Source of the DNA: an uncultured Clostridia bacterium | Lineage (GTDB): Bacteria; Bacillota; Clostridia; Christensenellales; DTU072 | NCBI GenBank assembly: GCA_944350065.1 | Contig: CALVOD010000087.1 | Coordinates: 1-5,784 of the forward strand | Reading direction: 5' to 3' | Length of the DNA: 5,784 nucleotides | Part shown: in pieces, positions 5,242-5,784 of the stretch | Position numbering within the stretch: the first letter of the stretch is position 1 | Layout of the letters: each line of letters starts with the position of its first letter | Notes under the pieces: model-generated | Seen by the model: the letters and a program-made list of their open reading frames with translations, nothing else | Database searches by the model: none | Told to the model about the DNA's origin: nothing | Made by a program: the position numbers and the translations under genes

Positions 5242-5269
5242 TTTATAAGTTTTAATGTTTGAATTTATA
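5242..5269 (-). promoter_or_regulatory. AT-rich promoter-like region before the DUF1292 gene
   Basis: The 135-bp gap after ruvX turns AT-rich close to the DUF1292 gene. It holds two TATAAA -10-like boxes on the minus strand (plus 5242-5247 and 5264-5269), but neither has a convincing -35 at 16-18 nt. There is no terminator after ruvX in this gap. A promoter is plausible because the gap is too long for simple operon spacing. Confidence 0.25.
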
Positions 5270-5349
5270 TTCGCCGTTCGGTATTTCCGTTTGCGCCGTC
5301 TCGGTTACGGTTAACGTAAAGTTGCTCCGTTGTTTCGCGCGACTTTTCC

Positions 5350-5763
5350 TCAGCGGCGGGAATCGAGATATGCCTGCAAAATGAGCGTCGCCGCCACTTT
5401 GTCTATCACCATTTTGCGCTTGTCGCGCCTCACGCCGCCCTGTATAAGCATTCGCTCCGCCTGCACGGTGGTAAGGCGTTCGTCCTGAAACTTCACGGGG
5501 ATGGCTCCGATATGATTTTTGAGTTCTTCCGCGAACGCGCGGGTAAGCTCCGCGCGCGGTCCTTCCGTGCCGTCCATGTTGACGGGAAGTCCCACCACCA
5601 CTTCGTCGGCGTCGTGCGCCTTCAGAAAAGCGGCTATATATTCGTAATCGGCGTCGCCGCCTTTACGCACGTATGTTTCGTAGCCTGAAGCTATTATGCC
5701 CATTATGTCGCTCGTCGCTATTCCTATTCTGACGTCTCCTACGTCCAAAGCCACTTTGCGCAC
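5350..5763 (-). CDS. ruvX: YqgF/RuvX family RNase H-fold protein (Holliday junction resolvase-like)
   Basis: This 137-residue protein has the usual YqgF length and all the RNase H-fold landmarks: VALDVGDVRIGIATSD (4-19, first catalytic Asp at 7), EVVVGLPVNMDGTEGPRAE (54-72), FQDERLTTVQAERML (92-106) and the C-terminal VIDKVAATLILQAYLD (119-134). YqgF/RuvX proteins were first described as putative Holliday junction resolvases. In E. coli YqgF is also needed for processing the 5' end of 16S rRNA; the role here is inferred. The gene starts with GTG, and this start is well supported by AGGAGG (plus 5771-5776) at 7 nt. Its neighbour DUF1292 is the conserved partner in Bacillota. In many of these genomes alaS and an IreB-family gene lie just upstream, but that region is outside the window. 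Confidence 0.95.
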   Translation of the reverse strand: MRKVALDVGDVRIGIATSDIMGIIASGYETYVRKGGDADYEYIAAFLKAHDADEVVVGLPVNMDGTEGPRAELTRAFAEELKNHIGAIPVKFQDERLTTVQAERMLIQGGVRRDKRKMVIDKVAATLILQAYLDSRR

Positions 5764-5770
5764 CGTTCAG

Positions 5771-5776
5771 CCTCCT
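5771..5776 (-). promoter_or_regulatory. Ribosome binding site that fixes the ruvX GTG start
   Basis: A perfect AGGAGG on the minus strand is 7 nt upstream of GTG. The next in-frame start candidate (GTG at codon 4) would cut into the first conserved beta strand, so this site decides the start. Confidence 0.85.
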
Positions 5777-5784
5777 ATCTCGTC

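Noticed and set aside
5305..5319. Inverted repeat TTACG-GTTAA-CGTAA in the ruvX/DUF1292 gap
   Set aside because: It has 5-bp AT-rich arms, no T-run and no promoter overlap, so it is compatible with chance.
5764..5784. End of an upstream gene: a frame reading DEIGG and then TGA, 3 nt before the ruvX GTG
   Set aside because: Only about 18 bases are available and another frame also has a stop. The IreB-type C-terminus I would expect there is not recognisable.
1..5784. CRISPR arrays, tRNA/rRNA genes, insertion sequences or toxin-antitoxin and defence genes
   Set aside because: I see no regularly spaced repeats, no cloverleaf-like sequence and no transposase or defence motif. Coding density is high and all genes have clear housekeeping or envelope-type features.

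Overview
The window is a 5.8 kb piece of a bacterial chromosome with every supportable gene on the minus strand, so it reads from right to left. It most likely comes from an uncultured member of the Bacillota (Clostridia-like). The evidence is ruvX followed by a DUF1292 (YrzB-type) gene, the same order as yrrK-yrzB in Bacillus-type genomes, together with strong AGGAGG ribosome binding sites, a cyclophilin lipoprotein with a Gram-positive style signal, and an rpsB-tsf-pyrH cluster. Nothing in the sequence fixes a genus.

Layout in transcription order: ruvX (5763-5350, GTG start); a 135-bp AT-rich gap; a small acidic DUF1292 protein (5214-4861); a cyclophilin-type peptidyl-prolyl isomerase predicted to be a lipoprotein (4871-4218), whose start overlaps the end of the DUF1292 gene; a 149-bp gap with two inverted repeats and a promoter-like sequence; a secreted, C-terminally membrane-anchored protein with MBG/YDG-like beta domains (about 4068-2590); a 204-bp gap with a promoter region, a 16-bp palindrome and the rpsB leader; rpsB (2385-1615); tsf (1589-918); a strong intrinsic terminator (882-912); pyrH (846-142); a second terminator (67-87); and a consensus extended -10 promoter (16-44) that fires off the left edge.

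Functionally the left half is the translation and nucleotide block: ribosomal protein S2, EF-Ts and UMP kinase. The right half holds RuvX (16S rRNA processing or recombination) and DUF1292. Between them sit two envelope proteins, a foldase-type lipoprotein and a beta-domain surface protein. They are adjacent, but there is no evidence that they act together.

Most of the window is ordinary conserved chromosome. I do not see an undescribed defence, mobile or RNA system. The points most worth a second look are the regulatory architecture (a terminator splitting tsf from pyrH with no room for a new promoter, a palindrome over the rpsB start region, and a possible leaderless mRNA) and the unrecognised membrane-proximal domain of the surface protein.
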